Source: Clusia tigrina (Eukaryota; Arthropoda; Insecta; Diptera; Clusiidae). Taken from it: a stretch of DNA of 64,000 nucleotides. A program made the translations under genes and the position numbers. The notes under the pieces were generated by a model that saw only the letters and a program-made list of their open reading frames with translations, was not told the DNA's origin and searched no databases. How positions within the stretch are numbered: position 1 is the stretch's first letter; each line of letters opens with the position of its first letter. Below, piece after piece: positions 1-12,739 of the stretch. The stretch covers positions 103,152,542-103,216,541 of the forward strand of contig OV050032.1 of NCBI GenBank assembly GCA_920105625.2, read 5' to 3'.

Positions 1-1764
1 CATTTGTATGTTGCAAACTTTGATAGGTGTAGGACGTACCATATAGAAGTTATTGCCATTTGAAGTTTTATCAGTGTTTGATTTGGGACTCTAGGGTAGC
101 ATAGCTTTGAGCGATGGCTTAAATTGACAAGAGTCTCGGGTACTTCATTGTTACAAAATTTCAAGGTTTTATGAAGTACCAGTAAAATGTTACAAGCATT
201 TGAATGTTGCAAACTTTGATAGGTGTAGGACGTACCGTATATAAGTTAGGGCCATTTGAAGTTTTATCAGTGTTTGATTTGGGACTCTAGGGTAGCATAG
301 CTTTGAGCGATGGCTTAAATTGACAAGAGTCTCGGGTACTTCATTGTTACAAAATTTCAAGGTTTTATGAAGCTCCAGTAAAAAGTTACAAGCATTTGTA
401 TGTTGCAAACTTTGATAGGTGTAGGACGTACCGTATAGAAGTTAGGGCCATTTAAAGTTTTATCAGTGTTTGATTTGGGACTCTAGGGTAGCATAGCTTT
501 GAGCGATGGCTTAAATTGACAAGAGGCTCGAGTACTTTATTGTTACAAAATTTCAAGGTTTTATGACGCTCCAGTAAAAAGTTACAAGCATTTGTGTGTT
601 GCAAACTTTGATAGGTGTAGGACGTACCATATAGAAGTTAGGGCCATTCGAAGTTTTATCAGTGTTTGATTTGGGACTCTAGGGTAGCATAGCTTTGAGC
701 AATGGCTTAAATTGACAAGAGGCTCGAGTACTTTATTGTTTCAAAATTTCAAGGTTTTATGACGCTCCAGTAAAAAGTTACAAGCATTTGTGTGTTGCAA
801 ACTTTGATAGATGTAGGACGTACCATATAGAAGTTAGGGCCATTTGAAGTTTTATCAGTGTTTGATTTGGGACTCTAGGGCAGCATAGCTTTGAGCGATG
901 GCTTAAATTGACAAGAGTCTCGGGTACTTCATTGTTACAAAATTTCAAGGTTTTATGACGCTCCAGTAAAAACTTACAAGCATTTGTATGTTGCAAACTT
1001 TGATAGGTGTAGGACGTACCGTAAAGAAGTTAGGGCCATTTGAAGTTTTATCAGTGTTTGATTTGGGACTCTAGGGTAGCATAGCTTTGAGCGATGGCTT
1101 AAATTGACAAGAGGCTCGAATACTTTATTGTTTCAAATTTTCAAGGTTTTATGACGCTCCAGTAAAAAGTTACAAGCATTTGTGTGTTGCAAACTTTGAT
1201 AGGTGTAGGACGTACCATATAGAAGTTAGGGCCATTTGAAGTTTTATCAGCGTTTGATTTGGGACTCTAGGGTAACATAGCTTTGAGCGATGGCTTAAAT
1301 TGACAAGAGTCTCGGTTACTTCATTGTTACAAAATTTCAAGGTTTTATGATGCTCCAGTAAAAAGTTACAAGCATTTGTGTGTTGCAAACTTTGATAGGT
1401 GTAGGACGTACCATATAGAAGTTAGGGCCATTTGAAGTTTTATCAGTGTTTGATTTGGGACTCTAGGGTAACATAGCTTTGAGCGATGGCTTAAATTGAC
1501 AAGAGTCTCGGTTACTTCATTGTTACAAAATTTCAAGGTTTTATGACGCTCCAGTAAAAAGTTACAAGCATTTGTATGTTGCAAACTTTGATAGGTGTAG
1601 GACGTACCGTAAAGAAGTTAGGGCCATTTGAAGTTTTATCAGTGTTTGATTAGGGACTTTAGGGTAGCATAGCTTTGAGCGATGGCTTAAATTGACAAGA
1701 GGCTCGAGTACTTTATTGTTTCAAAATTTAAAGGTTTTATGACTCTCCAGTAAAAAGTTACAAG
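1..1764. repeat. Satellite monomers 1-9, left-end block
   Basis: Nine in-register monomers. Monomers 1-5 (1-980) match monomers 12-16 (2157-3136) and 21-25 (3921-4900) by shared rare variants: 'gaagttattgcc' near 47-58 of monomer 1, 'catttgaatg' with 'gtatataag' in monomer 2, and 'catttaaag' in monomer 3. Monomers 7 and 8 (1177, 1373) are B-like with a at position 17. Monomer 9 (1569) has 'gattagggacttt' and 'gactctcc', which helps trace a related block at 31962. Nothing else is present. Confidence 0.85.
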
Positions 1765-3528
1765 CATTTGTGTGTTGCAAACTTTGATAGGTGTAGGACG
1801 TACCATATAGAAGTTAGGGCCATTTGAAGTTTTATCAGTGTTTGATTTGGGACTCTAGGGTAGCATAGCTTTGAGCGATGGCTCAAATTGACAAGAGGCT
1901 CGAGTACTTTATTGTTTCAAAATTTCAAGGTTTTATGACGCTCCAGTAAAAAGTTACAAGCATTTGTGTGTTGCAAACTTTGATAGGTGTAGGACGTACC
2001 ATATAGAAGTTAGGGCCATTTGAAGTTTTATCAGTGTTTGATTTGGGACTCTAGGGCAGCATAGCTTTGAGCGATGGCTTAAATTGGCAAGAGTCTCGGG
2101 TACTTCATTGTTACAAAATTTCAAGGTTTTATGACGCTCCAGTAAAAAGTTACAAGCATTTGTATGTTGCAAACTTTGATAGGTGTAGGACGTACCATAT
2201 AGAAGTTATTGCCATTTGAAGTTTTATCAGTGTTTGATTTGGGACTCTAGGGTAGCATAGCTTTGAGCGATGGCTTAAATTGACAAGAGTCTCGGGTACT
2301 TCATTGTTACAAAATTTCAAGGTTTTATGAAGTTCCAGTAAAATGTTACAAGCATTTGAATGTTGCAAACTTTGATAGGTGTAGGACGTACCGTATATAA
2401 GTTAGGGCCATTTGAAGTTTTATCAGTGTTTGATTTGGGACTCTAGGGTAGCATAGCTTTGAGCGATGGCTTAAATTGACAAGAGTCTGGGGTACTTCAT
2501 TGTTACAAAATTTCAAGGTTTTATGACGCTCCAGTAAAAAGTTACAAGCATTTGTATGTTGCAAACTTTGATAGGTGTAGGACGTACCGTATAGAAGTTA
2601 GGGCCATTTAAAGTTTTATCAGTGTTTGATTTGGGACTCTAGGGTAGCATAGCTTTGAGCGATAGCTTAAATTGACAAGAGGCTCGAGTACTTTATTGTT
2701 ACAAAATTTCAAGGTTTTATGACGCTCCAGTAAAAAGTTACAAGCATTTGTGTGTTGCAAACTTTGATAGGTGTAGGACGTACCATATAGAAGTTAGGGC
2801 CATTTGAAGTTTTATCAGTGTTTGATTTGGGACTCTAGGGTAGCATAGCTTTGAGCGATGGCTCAAATTGACAAGAGGCTCGAGTACTTTATTGTTTCAA
2901 AATTTCAAGGTTTTATGACGCTCCAGTAAAAAGTTACAAGCATTTGTGTGTTGCAAACTTTGATAGGTGTAGGACGTACCATATAGAAGTTAGGGCCATT
3001 TGAAGTTTTATCAGTGTTTGATTTGGGACTCTAGGGCAGCATAGCTTTGAGCGATGGCTTAAATTGACAAGAGTCTCGGGTACTTCATTGTTACAAAATT
3101 TCAAGGTTTTATGACGCTCCAGTAAAAAGTTACAAGCATTTGTATGTTGCAAACTTTGATAGGTGTAGGACGTACCGTAAAGAAGTTAGGGCCATTTGAA
3201 GTTTTATCAGTGTTTGATTTGGGACTCTAGGGCAGCATAGCTTTGAGCGATGGCTTAAATTGACAAGAGTCTCGGGTACTTCATTGTTACAAAATTTCAA
3301 GGTTTTATGACGCTCCAGTAAAAAGTTACAAGCATTTGTGTGTTGCAAACGTTGATAGGTGTAGGACGTACCATATAGAATTTAGGGCCATTTGAAGTTT
3401 TATCAGCGTTTGATTTGGGACTCTAGGGTAGCATAGCTTTGAGCGATGGCTTAAATTGACAAGAGGCTCGAGTACTTTATTGTTTCAAAATTTCAAGGTT
3501 TTATGACGCTCCAGTAAAAAGTTACAAG
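1765..3528. repeat. 9-monomer higher-order unit, copy 1 (1764 bp)
   Basis: Monomers 10-18. Compared with the next 1764 bp, rare variants recur at exactly +1764: 'aaattggcaag' in monomer 11, 'gaagttattgcc' in monomer 12, 'gtatataag' and 'gagtctgggg' in monomer 13, 'gatagc' with 'catttaaag' in monomer 14, and 'gcaaacgttgat' in monomer 18. Only a few substitutions separate the copies, such as 'gcaaac' against 'gcaatc' in the first monomer. This indicates a recent tandem duplication. Confidence 0.88.
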
Positions 3529-5292
3529 CATTTGTGTGTTGCAATCTTTGATAGGTGTAGGACGTACCATATAGAAGTTAGGGCCATTTGAAGTTTTATC
3601 AGTGTTTGATTTGGGACTCTAGGGTAGCATAGCTTTGAGCGATGGCTCAAATTGACAAGAGGCTCGAGTACTTTATTGTTTCAAAATTTCAAGGTTTTAT
3701 GACGCTCCAGTAAAAAGTTACAAGCATTTGTGTGTTGCAAACTTTGATAGGTGTAGGACGTACCATATAGAAGTTAGGGCCATTTGAAGTTTTATCAGTG
3801 TTTGATTTGGGACTCTAGGGCAGCATAGCTTTGAGCGATGGCTTAAATTGGCAAGAGTCTCGGGTACTTCATTGTTACAAAATTTCAAGGTTTTATGACG
3901 CTCCAGTAAAAAGTTACAAGCATTTGTATGTTGCAAACTTTGATAGGTGTAGGACGTACCATATAGAAGTTATTGCCATTTGAAGTTTTATCAGTGTTTG
4001 ATTTGGGACTCTAGGGTAGCATAGCTTTGAGCGATGGCTTAAATTGACAAGAGTCTCGGGTACTTCATTGTTACAAAATTTCAAGGTTTTATGAAGTTCC
4101 AGTAAAATGTTACAAGCATTTGAATGTTGCAAACTTTGATAGGTGTAGGACGTACCGTATATAAGTTAGGGCCATTTGAAGTTTTATCAGTGTTTGATTT
4201 GGGACTCTAGGGTAGCATAGCTTTGAGCGATGGCTTAAATTGACAAGAGTCTGGGGTACTTCATTGTTACAAAATTTCAAGGTTTTATGAAGCTCCAGTA
4301 AAAAGTTACAAGCATTTGTATGTTGCAAACTTTGATAGGTGTAGGACGTACCGTATAGAAGTTAGGGCCATTTAAAGTTTTATCAGTGTTTGATTTGGGA
4401 CTCTAGGGTAGCATAGCTTTGAGCGATAGCTTAAATTGACAAGAGGCTCGAGTACTTTATTGTTACAAAATTTCAAGGTTTTATGACGCTCCAGTAAAAA
4501 GTTACAAGCATTTGTGTGTTGCAAACTTTGATAGGTGTAGGACGTACCATATAGAAGTTAGGGCCATTTGAAGTTTTATCAGTGTTTGATTTGGGACTCT
4601 AGGGTAGCATAGCTTTGAGCGATGGCTTAAATTGACAAGAGGCTCGAGTACTTTATTGTTTCAAAATTTCAAGGTTTTATGACGCTCCAGTAAAAAGTTA
4701 CAAGCATTTGTGTGTTGCAAACTTTGATAGGTGTAGGACGTACCATATAGAAGTTAGGGCCATTTGAAGTTTTATCAGTGTTTGATTTGGGACTCTAGGG
4801 CAGCATAGCTTTGAGCGATGGCTTAAATTGACAAGAGTCTCGGGTACTTCATTGTTACAAAATTTCAAGGTTTTATGACGCTCCAGTAAAAAGTTACAAG
4901 CATTTGTATGTTGCAAACTTTGATAGGTGTAGGACGTACCGTAAAGAAGTTAGGGCCATTTGAAGTTTTATCAGTGTTTGATTTGGGACTCTAGGGCAGC
5001 ATAGCTTTGAGCGATGGCTTAAATTGACAAGAGTCTCGGGTACTTCATTGTTACAAAATTTCAAGGTTTTATGACGCTCCAGTAAAAAGTTACAAGCATT
5101 TGTGTGTTGCAAACGTTGATAGGTGTAGGACGTACCATATAGAATTTAGGGCCATTTGAAGTTTTATCAGCGTTTGATTTGGGACTCTAGGGTAGCATAG
5201 CTTTGAGCGATGGCTTAAATTGACAAGAGGCTCGAGTACTTTATTGTTTCAAAATTTCAAGGTTTTATGACGCTCCAGTAAAAAGTTACAAG
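3529..5292. repeat. 9-monomer higher-order unit, copy 2 (1764 bp)
   Basis: Monomers 19-27, the second copy of the 1765-3528 unit, carrying the same rare markers 1764 bp further on. It ends with the 'gcaaacgttgat' monomer (5097). The next monomer (5293) again starts with 'gcaatc' like the one at 3529, so a third copy may have begun and then been replaced by the B-rich arrangement to its right. Confidence 0.88.
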
Positions 5293-8200
5293 CATTTGTG
5301 TGTTGCAATCTTTGATAGGTGTAGGACGTACCATATAGAAGTTAGGGCCATTTGAAGTTTTATCAGTGTTTGATTTGGGACTCTAGGGTAGCATAGCTTT
5401 GAGCGATGGCTTAAATTGACAAGAGGCTCGAGTACTTTATTGTTTCAAATTTTCAAGGTTTTATGACGCTCCAGTAAAAAGTTACAAGCATTTGTGTGTT
5501 GCAAACTTTGATAGGTGTAGGACGTACCATATAGAAGTTAGGGCCATTTGAAGTTTTATCAGCGTTTGATTTGGGACTCTAGGGTAGCATAGCTTTGAGC
5601 GAGGGCTTAAATTGACAAGAGGCTCGAGTACTTTATTGTTTCAAAATTTCAAGGTTTTATGACGCTCCAGTAAAAAGTTACAAGCATTTGTGTGTTGCAA
5701 TCTTTGATAGGTGTAGGACGTACCATATAGAAGTTAGGGCCATTTGAAGTTTTATCAGTGTTTGATTTGGGACTCTAGGGTAACATAGCTTTGAGCGATG
5801 GCTTAAATTGACAAGAGTCTCGGTTACTTCATTGTTACAAAATTTCAAGGTTTTATGATGCTCCAGTAAAAAGTTACAAGCACTTGTATGTTGCAAACTT
5901 TGATAAGTGTAGGACGTACCATATAGAAGTTAGGGCCATTTGAAGTTTTATCAGTGTTTGATTTGGGACTCTAGGGTAGCATAGCTTTGAGCGATGGCTT
6001 AAATTGACAAGAGGCTCGAGTACTTTATTGTTTCAAAATTTCAAGGTTTTATGACGCTCCAGTAAAAAGTTACAAGCATTTGTGTGTTGCAAACTTTGAT
6101 AGGTGTAGGACGTACCATATAGAAGTTAGGGCCATTTGAAGTTTTATCAGTGTTTGATTTGGGACTCTAGGGCAGCATAGCTTTGAGCGATGGCTTAAAT
6201 TGACAAGAGGCTCGAGTACTTTATTGTTTCAAAATTTCAAGGTTTTATGACGCTCCAGTAAAAAGTTACAAGCATTTGTATGTTGCAAACTTTGATAGGT
6301 GTAGGACGTACCGTAAAGAAGTTAGGGCCATTTGAAGTTTTATCAGTGTTTGATTTGGGACTCTAGGGTAGCATAGCTTTGAGCGATGGCTTAAATTGAC
6401 AAGAGGCTCGAGTACTTTATTGTTTCAAAATTTCAAGGTTTTATGACGCTCCAGTAAAAAGTTACAAGCATTTGTGTGTTGCAAACTTTGATAGGTGTAG
6501 GACGTACCATATAGAAGTTAGGGCCATTTGAAGTTTTATCAGTGTTTGATTTGGGACTCTAGGGTAGCATAGCTTTGAGCGATGGCTTAAATTGACAAGA
6601 GGCTCGAGTACTTTATTGTTTCAAAATTTCAAGGTTTTATGACGCTCCAGTAAAAAGTTACAAGCATTTGTGTGTTGCAATCTTTGATAGGTGTAGGACG
6701 TACCATATAGAAGTTAGGGCCATTTGAAGTTTTATCAGTGTTTGATTTGGGACTCTAGGGTAACATAGCTTTGAGCGATGGCTTAAATTGACAAGAGTCT
6801 CGGTTACTTCATTGTTACAAAATTTCAAGGTTTTATGATGCTCCAGTAAAAAGTTACAAGCACTTGTATGTTGCAAACTTTGATAGGTGTAGGACGTACC
6901 GTAAAGAAGTTAGGGCCATTTGAAGTTTTATCAGTGTTTGATTTGGGACTCTAGGGTAGCATAGCTTTGAGCGATGGCTTAAATTGACAAGAGGCTCGAG
7001 TATTTTATTGTTTCAAAATTTCAAGGTTTTATGACGCTCCAGTAAAAAGTTACAAGCATTTGTGTGTTGCAAACTTTGATAGGTGTAGGACGTACCATAT
7101 AGAAGTTAGGGCCATTTGAAGTTTTATCAGTGTTTGATTTGGGACTCTAGGGTAGCATAGCTTTGAGCGATGGCTTAAATTGACAAGAGGCTCGAGTACT
7201 TTCTTGTTTCAAAATTTCAAAGTTTTATGACGCTCCAGTAAAAAGTTACAAGCATTTGTGTGTTGCAATCTTTGATAGGTGTAGGACGTACCATATAGAA
7301 GTTAGGGCCATTTGAAGTTTTATCAGTGTTTGATTTGGGACTCTAGGGTAACATAGCTTTGAGCGATGGCTTAAATTGACAAGAGTCTCGGTTACTTCAT
7401 TGTTACAAAATTTCAAGGTTTTATGATGCTCCAGTAAAAAGTTACAAGCACTTGTATGTTGCAAACTTTGATAAGTGTAGGACGTACCATATAGAAGTTA
7501 GGGCCATTTGAAGTTTTATCAGTGTTTGATTTGGGACTCTAGGGTAGCATAGCTTTGAGCGATGGCTTAAATTGACAAGAGGCTCGAGTACTTTATTGTT
7601 TCAAAATTTCAAGGTTTTATGACGCTCCAGTAAAAAGTTACAAGCATTTGTGTGTTGCAAACTTTGATAGGTGTAGGACGTACCGTAAAGAAGTTAGGGC
7701 CATTTGAAGTTTTATCAGTGTTTGATTTGGGACTCTAGGGTAGCATAGCTTTGAGCGATGCCTTAAATTGACAAGAGGCTCGAGTACTTTATTGTTTCAA
7801 AATTTCAAGGTTTTATGACGCTCCAGTAAAAAGTTACAAGCATTTGTGTGTTGCAATCTTTGATAGGTGTAGGACGTACCATATAGAAGTTAGGGCCATT
7901 TGAAGTTTTATCAGTGTTTGATTTGGGACTCTAGGGTAACATAGCTTTGAGCGATGGCTTAAATTGACAAGAGTCTCGGTTACTTCATTGTTACAAAATT
8001 TCAAGGTTTTATGATGCTCCAGTAAAAAGTTACAAGCACTTGTATGTTGCAAACTTTGATAGGTGTAGGACGTACCGTAAAGAAGTTAGGGCCATTTGAA
8101 GTTTTATCAGTGTTTGATTTGGGACTCTAGGGTAGCATAGCTTTGAGCGATGGCTTAAATTGACAAGAGGCTCGAGTACTTTATTGTTTCAAAATTTCAA

Positions 8201-10583
8201 GGTTTTATGACGCTCCAGTAAAAAGTTACAAGCATTTGTGTGTTGCAAACTTTGATAGGTGTAGGACGTACCATATAGAAGTTAGGGCCATTTGAAGTTT
8301 TATCAGTGTTTGATTTGGGACTCTAGGGTAGCATAGCTTTGAGCGATGGCTTAAATTGACAAGAGGCTCGAGTACTTCATTGTTACAAAATTTCAAGGTT
8401 TTATGACGCTCCAGTAAAAAGTTACAAGCATTTGTATGTTGCAAACTTTGATAGGTGTAGGACGTACCGTAAAGAAGTTAGGGCCATTTGAAGTTTTATC
8501 AGTGTTTGATTTGGGACTCTAGGGTAGCATAGCTTTGAGCGATGGCTTAAATTGACAAGAGGCTCGAGTACTTTATTGTTTCAAATTTCAAGGTTTTATG
8601 ACGCTCCAGTAAAAAGTTACAAGCATTTGTGTGTTGCAAACTTTGATAGGTGTAGGACGTACCATATAGAAGTTAGGGCCATTTGAAGTTTTATCAGTGT
8701 TTGATTTGGGACTCTAGGGTAGCATAGCTTTGAGCGATGGCTTAAATTGACAAGAGGCTCGAGTACTTTATTGTTTCAAAATTTCAAGGTTTTATGACGC
8801 TCCAGTAAAAAGTTACAAGCATTTGTGTGTTGCAATCTTTGATAGGTGTAGGACGTACCATATAGAAGTTAGGGCCATTTGAAGTTTTATCAGTGTTTGA
8901 TTTGGGACTCTAGGGTAACATAGCTTTGAGCGATGGCTTAAATTGACAAGAGTCTCGGTTATTTCATTGTTACAAAATTTCAAGGTTTTATGATGCTCCA
9001 GTAAAAAGTTACAAGCACTTGTATGTTGCAAACTTTGATAGGTGTAGGACGTACCGTAAAGAAGTTAGGGCCATTTGAAGTTTTATCAGTGTTTGATTTG
9101 GGACTCTAGGGTAGCATAGCTTTGAGCGATGGCTTAAATTGACAAGAGGCTCGAGTACTTTATTGTTTCAAAATTTCAAGGTTTTATGACGCTCCAGTAA
9201 AAAGTTACAAGCATTTGTGTGTTGCAAACTTTGATAGGTGTAGGACGTACCATATAGAAGTTAGGGCCATTTGAAGTTTTATCAGTGTTTGATTTGGGAC
9301 TCTAGGGTAGCATAGCTTTGAACGATGGCTTAAATTGACAAGAGGCTCAAGTACTTTATTGTTTCAAAATTTCAAAGTTTTATGACGCTCCAGTAAAAAG
9401 TTACAAGCATTTGTGTGTTGCAATCTTTGATAGGTGTAGGACGTACCATATAGAAGTTAGGGCCATTTGAAGTTTTATCAGTGTTTGATTTGGGACTCTA
9501 GGGTAACATAGCTTTGAGCGATGGCTTAAATTGACAAGAGTCTCGGTTACTTCATTGTTACAAAATTTCAAGGTTTTATGATGCTCCAGTAAAAAGTTAC
9601 AAGCACTTGTATGTTGCAAACTTTGATAAGTGTAGGACGTACCATATAGAAGTTAGGGCCATTTGAAGTTTTATCAGTGTTTGATTTGGGACTCTTGGGT
9701 AGCATAGCTTTGAGCGATGGCTTAAATTGACAAGAGGCTCGAGTACTTTATTGTTTCAAAATTTCAAGGTTTTATGACGCTCCAGTAAAAAGTTACAAGC
9801 ATTTGTGTGTTGCAATCTTTGATAGGTGTAGGACGTACCATATAGAAGTTAGGGCCATTTGAAGTTTTATCAGTGTTTGATTTGGGACTCTAGGGTAACA
9901 TAGCTTTGAGCGATGGCTTAAATTGACAAGAGTCTCGGTTACTTCATTGTTACAAAATTTCAAGGTTTTATGATGCTCCAGTAAAAAGTTACAAGCACTT
10001 GTATGTTGCAAACTTTGATAGGTGTAGGACGTACCGTATAGAAGTTAGGGCCATTTGAAGTTTTATCAGTGTTTGATTTGGGACTCTAGGGTAGCATAGC
10101 TTTGAGCGATGGCTTAAATTGACAAGAGGCTCGAGTACTTTATTGTTTCAAAATTTCAAGGTTTTATGACGCTCCAGTAAAAAGTTACAAGCATTTGTGT
10201 GTTGCAAACTTTGATAGGTGTAGGACGTACCGTAAAGAAGTTAGGGCCATTTGAAGTTTTATCAGTGTTTGATTTGGGACTCTAGGGTAGCATAGCTTTG
10301 AGCGATGGCTTAAATTGACAAGAGGCTCGAGTACTTTATTGTTTCAAAATTTCAAGGTTTTATGACGCTCCAGTAAAAAGTTACAAGCATTTGTGTGTTG
10401 CAATCTTTGATAGGTGTAGGACGTACCATATAGAAGTTAGGGCCATTTGAAGTTTTATCAGTGTTTGATTTGGGACTCTAGGGTAACATAGCTTTGAGCG
10501 ATGGCTTAAATTGACAAGAGTCTCGGTTGCTTCATTGTTACAAAATTTCAAGGTTTTATGATGCTCCAGTAAAAAGTTACAAG
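5293..10583. repeat. B-rich satellite stretch with irregular trimer order
   Basis: Twenty-seven monomers (28-54). B monomers start at 5685, 6665, 7253, 7841, 8820, 9408, 9800 and 10388, so spacing is often but not always 588 bp. The variant 'gataagtg' appears at the starts of 5881, 7449 and 9604. The variant 'gatgcc' for 'gatggc' appears in the 7645 monomer. The monomer at 8233 is a mosaic: Y-like to 'ggctcgag', then B/D-like 'ttcattgttac'. One base is missing near 8583. Nothing other than satellite is present. Confidence 0.85.
8583..8585. other. 1 bp deletion in an A run of monomer 44
   Basis: The usual 'tttcaaaatttcaagg' reads 'tttcaaatttcaagg', one A short. Monomer starts shift from 1+196k to 196k from here until about 18132. 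It is a simple homopolymer length change, either biological or a sequencing error. Confidence 0.85.
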
Positions 10584-12739
10584 CACTTGTATGTTGCAAA
10601 CTTTGATAGGTGTAGGACGTACCGTAAAGAAGTTAGGGCCATTTGAAGTTTTATCAGTGTTTGATTTGGGACTCTAGGGTAGAATAGCTTTGAGCGATGG
10701 CTTAAATTGACAAGAGGCTCGAGTACTTTATTGTTTCAAAATTTCAAGGTTTTATGACGCTCCAGTAAAAAGTTACAAGCATTTGTGTGTTGCAATCTTT
10801 GATAGGTGTAGGACGTACCCTATAGAAGTTAGGGCCATTTGAAGTTTTATCAGTGTTTGATTTGGGACTCTAGGGTAGCATAGCTTTGAGCGATGGCTTA
10901 AATTGACAAGAGGCTCGAGTACTTTATTGTTTCAAAATTTCAAGGTTTTATGACGCTCCAGTAAAAAGTTACAAGCATTTGTGTGTTGCAAACTTTGATA
11001 GGTGTAGGACGTACCGTAAAGAAGTTAGGGCCATTTGAAGTTTTATCAGTGTTTGATTTGGGACTCTAGGGTAGCATAGCTTTGAGCGATGCCTTAAATT
11101 GACAAGAGGCTGGAGTACTTTATTGTTTCAAAATTTCAAGGTTTTATGACGCTCCAGTAAAAAGTTACAAGCATTTGTGTGTTGCAATCTTTGATAGGTG
11201 TAGGACGTACCATATAGAAGTTAGGGCCATTTGAAGTTTTATCAGTGTTTGATTTGGGACTCTAGGGTAACATAGCTTTGAGCGATGGCTTAAATTGACA
11301 AGAGTCTCGGTTACTTCATTGTTACAAAATTTCAAGGTTTTATGATGCTCCAGTAAAAAGTTACAAGCACTTGTATGTTGCAAACTTTGATAGGTGTAGG
11401 ACGTACCGTAAAGAAGTTAGGGCCATTTGAAGTTTTATCAGTGTTTGATTTGGGACTCTAGGGTAGCATAGCTTTGAGCGATGGCTTAAATTGACAAGAG
11501 GCTCGAGTACTTCATTGTTTCAAAATTTCAAGGTGTTATGACGCTCCAGAAAAAAGTTACAAGCATTTGTGTGTTGCAAACTTTGGTAGGTGTAGGACGT
11601 ACCATATAGAAGTTAGGGCCATTTGAAGTTTTATCAGTGTTTGATTTGGGACTCTAGGGTAGCATAGCTTTGAGCGATGGCTTAAATTGACAAGAGGCTC
11701 GAGTACTTTATTGCTTCAAAATTTCAAGGTTTTATGACGCTCCAGTAAAAAGTTACAAGCATTTGTGTGTTGCAAACTTTGATAGAAGTAGGACGTACCA
11801 TATAGAAGTTAGGGCCATTTGAAGTTTTATCAGTGTTTGATTTGGGACTCTAGGGTAGCATAGCTTTGAGCGATGGCTTAAATTGACAAGAGGCTCGAGT
11901 ACTTTATTGTTTCAAAATTTCAAGGTTTTATGACGCTCCAGTAAAAAGTTACAAGCATTTGTGTGTTGCAAACTTTGATAGGTGTAGGACGTACCATATA
12001 GAAGTTAGGGCCATTTGAAGTTTTATCAGTGTTTGATTTGGGACTCTAGGGCAGCATAGCTTTGAGCGATGGCTTAAATTGACAAGAGTCTCGGGTACTT
12101 CATTGTTACAAAATTTCAAGGTTTTATGACGCTCCAGTAAAAAGTTACAAGCATTTGTATGTTGCAAACTTTGATAGGTGTAGGACGTACCATAAAGAAG
12201 TTAGGGCCATTTGAAGTTTTATCAGTGTTTGATTTGGGACTCTAGGGTAGCATAGCTTTGAGCGATGGCTTAAATTGACAAGAGGCTCGAGTACTTTATT
12301 GTTTTAAAATTTCAAGGTTTTATGACGCTCCAGTAAAAAGTTACAAGCATTTGTGTGTTGCAAACTTTGATAGGTGTAGGACGTACCATATAGAAGTTAG
12401 GGCCATTTGAAGTTTTATCAGTGTTTGATTTGGGACTCTAGGGTAGCATAGCTTTGAGCGATGGCTTAAATTGACAAGAGGCTCGAGTACTTTATTTTTT
12501 CAAAATTTCAAGGTTTTATGACGCTCCAGTAAAAAGTTACAAGCATTTGTGTGTTGCAATCTTTGATAGGTGTAGGACGTACCATATAGAAGCTATTGCC
12601 ATTTGAAGTTTTATCAGTGTTTGATTTGGGACTCTAGGGTAACATAGCTTTGAGCGATGGCTTAAATTGACAAGAGTCTCGGTTGCTTCATTGTTACAAA
12701 ATTTCAAGGTTTTATGATGCTCCAGTAAAAAGTTACAAG
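10584..12739. repeat. 11-monomer higher-order unit, copy 1 (2156 bp)
   Basis: Monomers 55-65. Markers repeat at exactly +2156: 'agaatagc' near 10682, 'gatgcc' with 'ggctggag' in monomer 57 (10976), 'ccagaaaaaag' in monomer 59 (11368), 'ggtaggtg' in monomer 60 (11564), a D monomer at 11956, 'gttttaaaattt' in monomer 63, 'tttattttttc' in monomer 64, and 'gaagctattgcc' in monomer 65 (12544). Eleven is not a multiple of three, so this duplication broke the trimer phase. Confidence 0.9.
12544..12739. repeat. Hybrid monomer at an unequal-crossover joint
   Basis: This B-like monomer combines two rare variants found singly elsewhere. The left mark 'agctattgcc' (12591-12600) is shared with the monomer at 14700. 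The right mark, g at 12685 ('cggttgc'), is shared with the monomer at 10388 (g at 10529). The 14700 monomer has the left mark only and the 10388 monomer the right mark only. The three lie exactly 2156 bp apart. This is the pattern expected if the 11-monomer duplication arose by crossover inside a monomer, between about 12600 and 12685. Confidence 0.8.

Noticed and set aside
1..196. Relationship to the 178 bp Arabidopsis-type centromere satellite
   Set aside because: Only short, low-complexity resemblances around 'gctttgag' and 'gtgttt' were apparent; too weak without an alignment.
190..408. 72-residue minus-strand ORFs repeated throughout the array as protein genes
   Set aside because: They start at TTG in nearly all cases, end in the repeat, overlap the next copy by 23 bp in another frame, are closed by TGA in most X and Y monomers, and show no recognisable domain. 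They follow from the monomer sequence.
8583..8585. Frameshift or gene disruption at the 1 bp indels
   Set aside because: No gene is present; they are simple length changes, mostly in A runs.
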